Positions 18,076-26,559 of a DNA stretch of 64,000 nt are shown here, piece by piece. Under the pieces are notes generated by a model that saw nothing but the letters and a program-made list of their open reading frames with translations, had not been told where the DNA came from and did no database searches. The translations under genes were made by a program, and so were the position numbers. This DNA comes from Pyruvatibacter sp. HU-CL02332 (GTDB lineage: Bacteria > Pseudomonadota > Alphaproteobacteria > CGMCC-115125), in contig NZ_BAABWK010000001.1 in the NCBI RefSeq assembly GCF_040362765.1, positions 62,001 through 126,000 of the forward strand. Reading direction: 5' to 3'. How positions within the stretch are numbered: position 1 is the first letter of the stretch; every line of letters starts with the position of its first letter.

Positions 18076-19053
18076 ATGACGCGACCCCGAATTGGCTTGG
18101 CACTTGGCGGCGGCGTCGCGCGCGGCTGGGCGCATATCGGCATCATGCGGGTGTTGATGGAAGAAGGCATCAAGCCAGACATTATTGCAGGCACCTCCAT
18201 CGGGGCCGTGGTCGGCGGCTGCTACTCCGCCGGCAAGCTGGATGAGATTGAAGCCTGGGCACGTAGCCTGACGCCGCGCCGGGTGCTGGGGTTGCTTGAC
18301 ATGACCTTCGGCGGATCTGGACTTCTGTCCGGCATGAAGCTCGCCCGGCTCCTGGAAGAGGATCTCGGTGATATTGAACTTCAGGAACTGGGCACGCGCT
18401 TCATCGCGGTCGCAACAGAACTGGCCACCGGCCATGAGATCTGGCTGCGGGAAGGTAAGCTCGTTCCCGCCCTGCGTGCCTCTTACGCCCTGCCGGCCGT
18501 CTTTACGCCGGTTAAAATCGAAGATCGCTGGCTTGTGGACGGTGCGCTGGTGAACCCGGTGCCCGCATCCGTATGCCGCGCGTTCGGGGCACGCCTCGTG
18601 ATTGCTGTGTCCCTGTCATCTGACACCTATGGTCTGGGTATGGTCACGGAAGGCGAAAAGATCGACAAGCTGGACTTTGGATATGAAGAACAGCAAAACG
18701 GCGGCGGCGCATCCCTTGCCCGCGCCATGGTCTCCCGTGCCACCCGGCCGGACCGCGCGCTCGTTCGTCAGCTGTTTGGCTGGGACAAGAAAACCCCCGG
18801 CATCACCACAGTGATGATGGGCGCCCTCAACATTATTCAAGATCGCCTGGCCCGCATGCGCCTGGCGGGTGACCCACCCGATGTGATGGTCGCACCGCGC
18901 ATTGGCCACATCTCGCTGAGTGACTTCCACAAAGCAGATGAGTGCATTCAATTGGGTGAAGAAGCCGCACGTCAGGCCATGCCTGTCATCCGCGAGGCCA
19001 TGGACTTCCTCAGCGGGACACCCGACATGCCCGGCGAACCGGTCTCGGAATAG
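18076..19053 (+). CDS. Patatin-like phospholipase (RssA-like)
   Basis: A 325-residue patatin-fold serine hydrolase. The oxyanion loop GLALGGGVARGWAHIG (residues about 6-21), the nucleophile motif GTSIGAVVGG (G-x-S-x-G) and the catalytic Asp motif VDGALVNPVP are all intact, so it should be an active lipid acyl hydrolase. ATG 18076 is chosen because the family core starts immediately (MTRPRIGLALGGG) and purines lie upstream; an ATG at 18025 would add 17 unconserved residues. Confidence 0.92.
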   Translation: MTRPRIGLALGGGVARGWAHIGIMRVLMEEGIKPDIIAGTSIGAVVGGCYSAGKLDEIEAWARSLTPRRVLGLLDMTFGGSGLLSGMKLARLLEEDLGDIELQELGTRFIAVATELATGHEIWLREGKLVPALRASYALPAVFTPVKIEDRWLVDGALVNPVPASVCRAFGARLVIAVSLSSDTYGLGMVTEGEKIDKLDFGYEEQQNGGGASLARAMVSRATRPDRALVRQLFGWDKKTPGITTVMMGALNIIQDRLARMRLAGDPPDVMVAPRIGHISLSDFHKADECIQLGEEAARQAMPVIREAMDFLSGTPDMPGEPVSE

Positions 19054-19133
19054 CAGCACCTTTGCCCGGCACACCCCATCTGGTGGAAGCAGATACCGGG
19101 CAAAGATCAGCTAGAAATCGCGAATCAAAACTC

Positions 19134-19565
19134 TTAACCGCTGGCGATATACGCCTTCAAAGACTCGGCCTCGAGCTCTGCATCAGCGATGCGCCGCTTC
19201 ACAACGTCACCAATTGAAATGATGCCGGTCAGCTTGCCGTCTTCGGTAACGGGCAAGTGCCGCATACGCCCTGCCGTCATCATTTCCATCAGGCGTTCCG
19301 TTGAGTCCTGCAGGCTGCAGGTCACGACTTCACGGGTCATATGGGCGGATACAGACTCTTTAAGAGCATCGCAGCCACTGCTGGATGTCGCCCGCACAAT
19401 GTCACGTTCAGACAGGATGCCCGACACGCGCTGTGCAAAGTCCGTCACGACGATCGCGCCAATGCGCTTTGCCGCCAGCATATTGACGGCCTCCTGTAAT
19501 GAGGCCTCTGGCGTAATCGTCGCAACATCCCGACCCTTGTCTTTCAGGATGCTAGATACAGTCAT
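19134..19565 (-). CDS. CBS domain-pair protein
   Basis: A 143-residue protein made of two CBS domains: VSSILKDKGRDVATI... to FAQRVSGILSERDIVRA, then VSAHMTREVVTCSL... to EDGKLTGIISIGDVVKRRI. Such stand-alone pairs sense adenosyl nucleotides and regulate partner proteins. ATG 19565 has GGGAGA upstream; the longer upstream frame is arginine-rich and not conserved. No partner is obvious nearby. Confidence 0.9.
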   Translation of the reverse strand: MTVSSILKDKGRDVATITPEASLQEAVNMLAAKRIGAIVVTDFAQRVSGILSERDIVRATSSSGCDALKESVSAHMTREVVTCSLQDSTERLMEMMTAGRMRHLPVTEDGKLTGIISIGDVVKRRIADAELEAESLKAYIASG

Positions 19566-19882
19566 CACACGCTCTCCCTTATCCAGCGATGATGAAACCA
19601 ACGCGAAGCGCCGTTTTTCGCCAAAAACCGCCCTTTTGAGCCACTTCCAGCGGAAACACGTACGAATCCTTCTCAGGAACACTCCGCGCATACGAAACGC
19701 AAGTATGAGCGCGACATTCCGACGCGACAAGCCAAGAAGATGAATAAGGTCAACGAGTTAGGACAGCTATGTTGACACATTTTGGGGCTTTTATGGCGTA
19801 TTTCAGGGCCTAAGCTGGCCCCATTTCGGGCGCATTGCCCCCCTACTCGCGTTCCACCACACATTCCAGGGACGGCCAGATC
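19566..19882. other. Intergenic region between CBS gene and DUF2157 gene
   Basis: A 317-bp divergent promoter region. TTGACA at 19772-19777 is a plausible -35 towards the DUF2157 gene, but no good -10 sits at 16-18 bp. Nothing else was recognised. Confidence 0.35.
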
Positions 19883-21187
19883 ATGATTCTGCGGCAGCAA
19901 TACCTCAAACGTCTGAAGAGCGATCTCGACCGCTGGTCCCAGCGTGGGCTGGTAGACCCGGCAAAGATCCCCTCCATCATCAAGGATGCAGAAGGCACCG
20001 GCGGCGGTACATCCCTCACCACCATTCTGGCCGTGCTCGGCGTGGTCCTGCTCGGCTTTGCAGCCATGAGCTTTGTGGCCGCCAACTGGACTGATATGTC
20101 GAAGCTGACAAAGCTGCTGATGCTGGCATTCGGCATGTGGGGCGCTGTGGGCATTGCCGCCTGGCGCATCCGCGTGGACGAGGAAGGACAGGCGCTCTAC
20201 ACCGAGGCCGCCATTCTTCTGGCGGTGATCCTGTTTGGCGTCTCCATCATGCTGATTGGTCAGATGTACCATATCGGCGGTGAGTACTCGGACGGCCTGA
20301 TGCTCTGGCTGGCGGGATCCCTGCTGACCGCCTGGCTGGTGCCGTCACGCGCGGCCCTTGTACTGGCGATCATCCTTGCACCCATGTGGAGCATTGCGGT
20401 CCTGACCGAGGACCCATCCGTCCTGCACTGGCAATTCCTGATCCCAATCTCATTCGCCAGCCTGCTTGCCGCCGGCATGGGGTGGCGCCCGGCCGCTCAC
20501 CTCATCATCGTTGCCTGGGGTGTCTGGTTCTTCGTGACGGCAATGTGGCTGCTGGACTACCTGGACTGGTCGCTGGACAGTGTAATGGTGCTGGCAACAT
20601 TGGTGGCTCTCACGATCTTTGCCAAAGGGCATATCTCCATGCGTGCCATCGCTCCATTCGAGGACGCGATGATCCATTGGGGATTGTTCGCCGCCATGGC
20701 TGTTGCGTTCTGGCTGCCGCTGGCGGCTGAAGGCCTACTACCCGACGAAGACAGTTACATCTGGCTGGCCGTGCTCCTTGGCGCATCTGTTCTGGGCACC
20801 GGCGGGTGGGCCTTTGCCCAGTCACGCGTGTCGCTGCCGGACATGGCGGTCCTCGTCGCATCCGTGCTGGTGCTCATCGCGTTTCCCTATGCACGACTGG
20901 CATGGGGAGACGTCGTCGACTGGCTTTTCGTCATTGCCTATTTTGGCGCGTCCGTATGGTGTGTGAGCTACGGCACCCGCACCCATGACCGCTTCAGCAT
21001 CAATCTGGGCTTTACGGCCTTTGGCCTTATGGCGCTGTACGTCTACTTCGAAACGGTGGGCACGTTGCTGGATACCGCGGCCTTCTTCGCCATTGGTGGC
21101 CTGCTTCTCATCGGCCTGAGCGTCGGCCTTGGCCGCATCAGGACGCAGTTGCTGGCGCAGCAACCCAAATCACAGACGGAGGCCTGA
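19883..21187 (+). CDS. DUF2157 multi-span membrane protein
   Basis: A 434-residue inner-membrane protein. The first 50 residues (LRQQYLKRLKSDLDRWSQRGLVDPAKIPSII) form the soluble helical start of DUF2157, followed by about 12 hydrophobic spans from TILAVLGVVLLGFAAMSFVAANW onward. Function is unknown; the family is usually coupled to GDYXXLXY proteins, as here, where the partner begins three bases after this stop. ATG 19883 is chosen with AGGGACGG upstream. Confidence 0.85.
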   Translation: MILRQQYLKRLKSDLDRWSQRGLVDPAKIPSIIKDAEGTGGGTSLTTILAVLGVVLLGFAAMSFVAANWTDMSKLTKLLMLAFGMWGAVGIAAWRIRVDEEGQALYTEAAILLAVILFGVSIMLIGQMYHIGGEYSDGLMLWLAGSLLTAWLVPSRAALVLAIILAPMWSIAVLTEDPSVLHWQFLIPISFASLLAAGMGWRPAAHLIIVAWGVWFFVTAMWLLDYLDWSLDSVMVLATLVALTIFAKGHISMRAIAPFEDAMIHWGLFAAMAVAFWLPLAAEGLLPDEDSYIWLAVLLGASVLGTGGWAFAQSRVSLPDMAVLVASVLVLIAFPYARLAWGDVVDWLFVIAYFGASVWCVSYGTRTHDRFSINLGFTAFGLMALYVYFETVGTLLDTAAFFAIGGLLLIGLSVGLGRIRTQLLAQQPKSQTEA

Positions 21188-21190
21188 GCC

Positions 21191-21850
21191 ATGACAGACT
21201 GGTTGGAAAGCATTGCGCGCGCGCCCTACCGGCTTTGGGGTTTGATCCTCGCCGGCGTTTTGATGACCGCCCTGCTCGGCCAGATCGTGATCGAGCGCAT
21301 CACGCTGCTGACGTCAGGAACAGAAGTGCGGCTGGCAACAGCACCGGTCGACCCGCGCGATATCTTCAGAGGTGACTATGTCATCCTGACCTATGAGATC
21401 ACACGACTGCCGCTTGACCGGTTGGCGGAGAACAAAGATGTGTTTGAACCAGGCAGCGTGGTTTACGTGACCCTTGAAGAAGACGCCTCCGGCCTGTGGC
21501 AGGCCAAGTCCATCGACCTAGACCGCCCGGATGCATCATCCGACACGGTCTTCATCAAAGGCAAAATTGACTGGATGGATACAGCGCCACTGGTACCAAC
21601 AGCTGTACCCGGCGAGGACACCACCCTCACGCCACGCGCTGAAGAGCCCTGCATCAACTGCCTCAATGCACGCATCGCCTATGGCATTGAAAGCTACTTC
21701 GTTCCAGAAGGCGAAGGACGCGCCCTTGAGGACATGCGCGATGAGCGCAGCGTAACGGTGATTGCGTCTGTCTCCAAAAACGGAACCGCCGCCATCAAGG
21801 GTTTGATCCTCGACGGCGGCGATCCGGTGTATCTGGAGCCTCTGCTCTAG
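21191..21850 (+). CDS. GDYXXLXY domain protein
   Basis: A 219-residue protein with one N-terminal membrane helix (LWGLILAGVLMTALLGQIVIE) and an exported domain carrying the name motif in DIFRGDYVILTYEI. It begins three bases after the DUF2157 stop and the two are a recognised conserved pair of unknown function. The C-terminal codons ...EPLL-stop lie in a 14-bp direct repeat that recurs just past the stop. Confidence 0.85.
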   Translation: MTDWLESIARAPYRLWGLILAGVLMTALLGQIVIERITLLTSGTEVRLATAPVDPRDIFRGDYVILTYEITRLPLDRLAENKDVFEPGSVVYVTLEEDASGLWQAKSIDLDRPDASSDTVFIKGKIDWMDTAPLVPTAVPGEDTTLTPRAEEPCINCLNARIAYGIESYFVPEGEGRALEDMRDERSVTVIASVSKNGTAAIKGLILDGGDPVYLEPLL

Positions 21851-21883
21851 CAGGGCCGACTTCCTAAGTGAGCCTCTGCTCTA
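21836..21883. repeat. 14-bp direct repeat spanning a stop codon
   Basis: GAGCCTCTGCTCTA occurs at 21836-21849, where it encodes the last codons and stop of the GDYXXLXY gene, and again at 21870-21883, a period of 34 bp. Because 34 is not a multiple of three, the second copy is not an in-frame tail. It looks like a short local duplication. Confidence 0.7.
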
Positions 21884-21897
21884 ACGGGCAGAAGTTT

Positions 21898-22239
21898 CTA
21901 GTCGTCGTTCTTGGTGTCCGGGAAGCGGTTCAGCGGGAACGGCTTATCGTCCTGATTGAACGTCACATAAGCCAGGCACTGCCAGACGAACTGGATGAGA
22001 TTGCGGCTGAATGTTTTCAGCTCTGCATTGGCTTCACCGCGAACAAGGATCACCACGAACTGCAAAGCACCGAGGAAAATCGAGATCGAAAAGGCCAGAT
22101 TTCCGAGGAACCAGAAACCAAGCATAAACAGCAGCCGGACCCAGAGCGCTTCATCACCATTGGCATCGGAACCGAGGCGTTTGGTGTTGGCGTCTTCGTT
22201 GGGTGTTTCACCGGCGTTAGAAGCTGTGGCGTCGCTCAT
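21898..22239 (-). CDS. DUF4389 domain membrane protein
   Basis: A 113-residue protein starting at ATG 22239 with AGGAGT about 11 bases upstream. After a polar N-terminus come two membrane spans (LWVRLLFMLGFWFLGNLAF and SIFLGALQFVVILV), then LKTFSRNLIQFVWQCLAYVTFNQDDKPFPL, the conserved DUF4389 end where a tryptophan/tyrosine helix precedes a Pro-Phe-Pro tail. Function unknown. Confidence 0.8.
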   Translation of the reverse strand: MSDATASNAGETPNEDANTKRLGSDANGDEALWVRLLFMLGFWFLGNLAFSISIFLGALQFVVILVRGEANAELKTFSRNLIQFVWQCLAYVTFNQDDKPFPLNRFPDTKNDD

Positions 22240-22387
22240 TTTGAACAATCACTCCTGAAAAAAGGATGCTCCGCAGGCACCCGACTGCCGCATCAAGTGA
22301 CAAGTCCGTTGCGCGGGGCGTGTTTTGGATTTGGGAAGTCACGCAACGCTTTCAATAGGTTAATCCCTATTTTCCGTAAGTTGGCTG

Positions 22388-23167
22388 TTATTCACCCGCC
22401 TCAACACCCGGATCAAACCGGCGGAACAGCAAAATCCCCGCAACAAAGCCAGCAATATGAGCCTCCCAGGCAATGCTCTGGGTCTCCATTGTGTCACCGA
22501 CGCCCAAAAAGCCCATCAGCAGGGCCAGTCCCAGCCAGACCGCGACAAACATCATGGCCGGGCCACTGGACAGCACTTTATGGGCCGGGCGACGTGGAAT
22601 GGCGCGCAGGGCTTCAACTGAATGATCAAACCCAAATCGCGCCAGCGGGCCGCTGCTTTCGAAAACAAACAGTGCCGCCCCGGCAATGACGCCGGAAATG
22701 GCGCCGGACGCACCAACCACAATGACAAACTCACCCACATGGGCTGTCGCATAAACGATCCCGGCAATGATGCCGCATATCAGGAAAAAGCCGATAAACC
22801 GGAAAGTTCCCAGCCGCCGTGCGACCGGGGTGCCGAAGGCCAGCAGCCAGACCGAGTTGAAGACCAGATGCATCCACCCGCCATGCAGGAAGATGTACGA
22901 CAGGGGTGTCCACACGGCCCCCCAGATCGGATAGGGGAAAACCAGCTGCGCCCCATCCGGCCCCGCCCCATAGCGCGCTGGAATGAGAGCAAAATTGGCG
23001 AGAAACTGAAAATCCGCCTGCACATCGAAAAACAGCTCCCGGGCCAGATGAATGCCAATAAAGACAGCGACCAGGCCGATCAGGATGGTTGGTGCGCGAA
23101 AAACCGGATAACTGGCCTGCGGCTGGCGGTCGTTTGAGCCCGTTGGCGGGGTCAGGTCGTCATTCAC
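22388..23167 (-). CDS. Rhomboid family intramembrane serine protease
   Basis: A 259-residue rhomboid with about six helices. The oxyanion/scaffold motif HGGWMHLVFNSVWLLAFG, the catalytic-Ser motif GASGAISG and the His in AHIAGFVAGILLF are intact, so it should cleave membrane proteins within the bilayer. A GTG start at 23167 overlaps the upstream gene's TGA as GTGA, indicating translational coupling to the DsbA-fold gene. Substrates are unknown. Confidence 0.92.
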   Translation of the reverse strand: MNDDLTPPTGSNDRQPQASYPVFRAPTILIGLVAVFIGIHLARELFFDVQADFQFLANFALIPARYGAGPDGAQLVFPYPIWGAVWTPLSYIFLHGGWMHLVFNSVWLLAFGTPVARRLGTFRFIGFFLICGIIAGIVYATAHVGEFVIVVGASGAISGVIAGAALFVFESSGPLARFGFDHSVEALRAIPRRPAHKVLSSGPAMMFVAVWLGLALLMGFLGVGDTMETQSIAWEAHIAGFVAGILLFRRFDPGVEAGE

Positions 23168-23781
23168 GCGGCATCTCCTGCGGCTTTGAGGGCTGATTCA
23201 ACAAGTTCCAGCCTGTCATTGCCGAAATACATGTCCGTCTTGTTAACGAACATGGTTGGCGACCCAAAGCCACCTCGCTCTATGACTTCTTCCGTATTGG
23301 CCCTCAACCGGCCTTTGACATCATCAGAAACGATGGCCGCCTGAAAGCCGTCCCAGTCCAGCCCCACCTGATCGCAGATTTCATTAAGGATTTCCGGCTG
23401 TGAAATATCCTTGAGGTCGCCCCAATACGCTTCAAAGGCCGCACGGCTGTAGTCCACGATCTTGCCTTCATCCAGCGCATAGATGGCGCCACGCATCACA
23501 TCGACGGCCCGCACCGGAAACACCGGCGGCATACCGATCTTGATGCCGCAGAACTTTGCCCAGTCCTGCAAATCCTTAACGTAGTAACGGCCTTTGACCG
23601 GGTGCGGGTTGGCACGCTGCTCATAAACCGCTTCGTTAACCTTGTTGAAGATGCCGCCCACCAGAACCGGCCGCCAGTCGATGGTCGCCCCCGCCCGCTT
23701 GGCCACATCTTCGACCCGCGAGAAGGCCAGATAGGTCCAGGGGCTGGAACAGTCGTAAAAGAACTCGAGGGTCGCTGGCAC
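23164..23781 (-). CDS. DsbA-fold protein, 2-hydroxychromene-2-carboxylate isomerase family
   Basis: A 205-residue kappa-GST/DsbA-fold protein. I choose GTG 23781, with GGGAGA six bases upstream, giving MPATLEFFYDCSSPWTYLAF, the standard start of this family; ATG 23805 would add eight residues. Ser in FYDCSSPWTYLA takes the glutathione-activating position. Other matches are RPVLVGGIFNKVN, GIKIGMPPVFPV and GGFGSPTMFVNKTDMYFGNDRL. It may be a glutathione-dependent isomerase; substrate not assignable. Confidence 0.85.
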   Translation of the reverse strand: MPATLEFFYDCSSPWTYLAFSRVEDVAKRAGATIDWRPVLVGGIFNKVNEAVYEQRANPHPVKGRYYVKDLQDWAKFCGIKIGMPPVFPVRAVDVMRGAIYALDEGKIVDYSRAAFEAYWGDLKDISQPEILNEICDQVGLDWDGFQAAIVSDDVKGRLRANTEEVIERGGFGSPTMFVNKTDMYFGNDRLELVESALKAAGDAA

Positions 23782-24118
23782 GTGATCTCTCCCATAAAGC
23801 CGCATTTTGCGTTGTTTTCAGCCCTAGATGGACGCAACGCGCGCAAATTGGCAAGCCGCCAGCCCTCGGGTGGCCCGATTAAGCACGCCGGACCCATCCA
23901 ATTGTCCCGCTTTGGATCATAGCGGGACATCTCAGACTGGCACGGTTCTCGCGATTGTCAGCTTGATGAACAGCCGTTGCCCGGCTCCCCCACTGAAAAC
24001 TGCCATTTCCATGGTTAATCCGTATCCGGACGGCACGACTTTTCGCTGGCACGCCCATTGCTCCTATCGGTCTGTGCGCCACCCCCGGACGCACTTCTAC
24101 GAAGGAAAGCGACACGCC
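23782..24118. other. Promoter region of the hfa operon
   Basis: A 337-bp region between the divergent DsbA-fold gene and hfaA. ATGGTTAA (24011-24018) reads TTAACCAT on the other strand, the preferred CtrA half-site; no second half-site at N7 spacing is seen. hfaA has GAAGGAAAG before its ATG. No clear -35/-10 pair was found. Confidence 0.4.
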
Positions 24119-24574
24119 ATGTTGGGCTCTACGCAAAACCAGAAAAAAGCACAGAAGCGCACCGATTGGTTCGCCGCTGTAGCCGGTGGCGTTGCAGCAA
24201 TGGGCATTGCAGCCCTGAGCATGACGGCAGGTGAAGCTCTGGCGGCCAACGAGCCGTGGGAAGAGAACTACACCATGAACACCCCATACGGTGATCAGCC
24301 GGGCGAAACCAATCGCGCCTTTAACCCGTCAACCCGTGATGCAAACGGGAATCGGGTCGTTTCCAATACGTTCACTCAATTCAGCAACACTGCAGGTGTC
24401 GCTGGTGAAGGTTCCGGCGTCGGGACTTCTGGCATCTATGGCTCTGCGTTGGCCGTAGGTAACCAGCTCAACGTCGTAACCAATGGCAACAACAACACAG
24501 TGATCGTCAACTCAACACAAATAAACAATGGCGATCAGGAGGCCGTTCTCAATGGCACGCTCGACCTTGATTAA
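24119..24574 (+). CDS. hfaA: Holdfast anchor protein HfaA
   Basis: A 151-residue exported protein starting at ATG 24119 (GGAA upstream), with a long signal region (WFAAVAGGVAAMGIAALSMTAGEALA). The mature part has NTFTQFSNTAGVAGEGSG, GSALAVGNQLNVVTNG and NTVIVNSTQINNG, the Asn/Gln-rich curlin-like strand motifs of HfaA. In Caulobacter HfaA assembles on the cell surface with HfaB and HfaD to fix the polysaccharide holdfast to the envelope. hfaB starts 23 bp inside its 3' end. Confidence 0.88.
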   Translation: MLGSTQNQKKAQKRTDWFAAVAGGVAAMGIAALSMTAGEALAANEPWEENYTMNTPYGDQPGETNRAFNPSTRDANGNRVVSNTFTQFSNTAGVAGEGSGVGTSGIYGSALAVGNQLNVVTNGNNNTVIVNSTQINNGDQEAVLNGTLDLD

Positions 24575-25748
24575 GTCCCCGACAAAGACACGCACACCGC
24601 TCCGCGGCATTGCACTGACGTTTGGCGCGCTGGCTCTGGCCGGCTGCATCAGTCCTGTTGCAGGCCCCAGCGGCACCTACGCGACACCCATCGGCAACGC
24701 GCCGGTAATCAGCAACGAAACACCGTATTCAACGGCGCTGCGTTGCCTGTCTCGCCAGGTGCGCAGCCAGGGCATGTCCGGTCCGCGCATCGCGGTTGGT
24801 CAGATTGCTGACTACACCGGCAAGGAAGAATTCGAAGGCGGCCGCAAGGTCACGCAGGGCGCTGCCCTAATGGCCATCTCCGCCCTCGCCAAGTCCGGCG
24901 TTCGTCTCGTCGAACGTTTCGACACAGGCGTATCCGAGCTTGAGCTGAAATATGCCAACAACAAGCTGATCGGCGACACTGGTGAAAAGGGTGCGTACCG
25001 TCAGGTACATGCCGGCCAGATCCCCGGTTCTGACTACTACCTTGTTGGCGGCATCACGGAACTGAACTTCAACATCCGCTCCGGTGGTCTTGACGGTCTG
25101 TTCTCTGAAGAAAACCCGCTGGGCACGACGGCAACCCTGGTTGCCAAGCAGTATGTGCTGAACGTTGGTCTCGACCTTCGCCTGGTGCGCACATCCACAC
25201 TCGAGGTTGTGGACGTGATCTCCTACCAGAAGCAGATCATCGGCCGCGAACTGCGCGCAGGTGTGTTTGACTTCTTCGGCGGCAACCTGATCGACGTTGG
25301 TGCTGGTGAAAAGGCTCTTGAGCCAATCCAGCTGGCAGTCCGCTCTGTCATCGAACGCGCCGTGCTTGAAATGGTCGGCAGCCTCTACAGCACAGGCCCA
25401 CAGACTTGCGCTGGCAACGACCCGCTCGGCGGCAACCTGCACAACAACCGCTACGTGAACGACCTCAACGGGTCTTCCCACGCAGTGAAGGTACCCCATG
25501 CAGCACAGGGTCACACGACCCAGACTTACGCAGCTGCACCAACTTACAACGCGCCTGCTCCGATCCAGGCCCATGCTGCTCCGGCTTACCCGGCAGCGCC
25601 TCACTACTCCCCCCGTGCAGCTGTTGCTCCGCAGGCTGCACCGATGACGAATTCTGGAGGATACGACTATGGCACACGCAATCGCCCGTACGGCTGGTAT
25701 GCAGGCTCTAATGGCAACGTCGATAGCGGTCTTCGCGGCTCTCTCTAG
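24552..25748 (+). CDS. hfaB: Holdfast anchor secretion lipoprotein HfaB (CsgG family)
   Basis: A 398-residue CsgG-family lipoprotein. ATG 24552 follows AGGAGG by nine bases; an ATG at 24528 lacks a ribosome site. The lipobox is LALAGC. CsgG-like blocks are RIAVGQIADYTGKEEFEGGRKV, SDYYLVGGITELNFN and LRLVRTSTLEVVDVISYQKQIIG. The tail from about residue 300 is Ala/Pro/His-rich and low-complexity. It should form the outer-membrane pore that secretes HfaA and HfaD. The last 80 bp overlap hfaD. Confidence 0.9.
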   Translation: MARSTLIKSPTKTRTPLRGIALTFGALALAGCISPVAGPSGTYATPIGNAPVISNETPYSTALRCLSRQVRSQGMSGPRIAVGQIADYTGKEEFEGGRKVTQGAALMAISALAKSGVRLVERFDTGVSELELKYANNKLIGDTGEKGAYRQVHAGQIPGSDYYLVGGITELNFNIRSGGLDGLFSEENPLGTTATLVAKQYVLNVGLDLRLVRTSTLEVVDVISYQKQIIGRELRAGVFDFFGGNLIDVGAGEKALEPIQLAVRSVIERAVLEMVGSLYSTGPQTCAGNDPLGGNLHNNRYVNDLNGSSHAVKVPHAAQGHTTQTYAAAPTYNAPAPIQAHAAPAYPAAPHYSPRAAVAPQAAPMTNSGGYDYGTRNRPYGWYAGSNGNVDSGLRGSL

Positions 25749-26439
25749 CACTGCCTACGCTCAGGAAGCCACGACAGGTGGAGTTGGTGCTGACGCAATT
25801 GTTGACGCCATTGCAGACACCGACGCCTCTGATGCTTCCGCTGCCACTACGACACTTCCAACGTCTACGGTCCTCAACGGACAGATCAACCTCAACACGG
25901 TGATCTCAGATGTGAAGGTTGTGTATGACGATGGCTCCGGCGTGGACGCAACTGCGGCTTCCTTTGCCAACGACTTCACAGCGGCGACCCGAGGCTCAAC
26001 TCTGGACCTCACGTCAAACCAGACCAATAGCGGCCAGGTTCGCGCGAAGGTCGATGTGACGGTTGATGAGATCGATGGTTATGTCGGCGCCAACTCTGTG
26101 GCCATCGGCAACAAGGTCCTCGCCGGGTCAAACTTCACTGGGTCCAATCTGGCCATCGGCCAGACCAACAATGCCCGTGTGACTGCAACGACCAACCTCA
26201 CAACCAGCGATGGTTGGGGTCAGGTGCACGGTTCGGCAACAGCAATCGGCAACTCCGTTCATGGTGCAGCCGCCGGCTTTGGCAACGAGGCACCCCTGAA
26301 TGCGACGAGCAACCAGACGAACAATGCGAACATCAAGTCTTCTGTGAACCTGAAGACAGACAACACAAACCACGCGGCCTTTACATCTATCCAGGCCACG
26401 TCAATCGGCAACACCGCCACTTACGGCTCAGACTGGTAG
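25669..26439 (+). CDS. hfaD: Holdfast anchor protein HfaD, possibly prematurely stopped
   Basis: A 256-residue exported protein: signal peptide ending SSTAYA-Q, then Ser/Thr/Asn-rich strands with repeated SxAIGNxV and NQTNNA-type motifs (NSVAIGNKVLAGS, ATAIGNSVHGAA, ATSIGNTATYG). ATG 25669 has GGAGG upstream within hfaB. TAG at 26437-26439 is followed by 13 further in-frame sense codons (ATQGTNLTRIEQR) and TAA at 26479-26481. The extension resembles the strand that follows other SIGN motifs, so the TAG may be a recent nonsense change or a sequence error. Confidence 0.85.
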   Translation: MAHAIARTAGMQALMATSIAVFAALSSTAYAQEATTGGVGADAIVDAIADTDASDASAATTTLPTSTVLNGQINLNTVISDVKVVYDDGSGVDATAASFANDFTAATRGSTLDLTSNQTNSGQVRAKVDVTVDEIDGYVGANSVAIGNKVLAGSNFTGSNLAIGQTNNARVTATTNLTTSDGWGQVHGSATAIGNSVHGAAAGFGNEAPLNATSNQTNNANIKSSVNLKTDNTNHAAFTSIQATSIGNTATYGSDW

Positions 26440-26511
26440 GCCACGCAGGGCACCAACTTGACCCGTATCGAGCAGCGCTAACAACCGTCGGGGTTCTAGG
26501 CGCGAACACTA

Positions 26512-26538
26512 AGGGGAGATCCAGAACGGATCTCCCCT
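26512..26538 (+). terminator. Rho-independent terminator of the hfa operon
   Basis: An 11-bp perfect stem AGGGGAGATCC/GGATCTCCCCT with loop AGAAC, followed by ATTTTTTT (26539-26546). A textbook terminator 73 bases after the annotated hfaD stop. Confidence 0.95.
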
Positions 26539-26559
26539 ATTTTTTTGTGTCGCTCATAT

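Noticed and set aside
24867-25751. 294-codon open frame opposite hfaB
   Set aside because: Antisense to the CsgG-like domain; the hfaB frame has the lipobox, ribosome site and family motifs.
25669-26481. Repeated NQTNNA/AIGN units read as a CRISPR or tandem DNA repeat
   Set aside because: The repetition is at protein level with diverged DNA and is the expected curlin-like pattern of HfaD.
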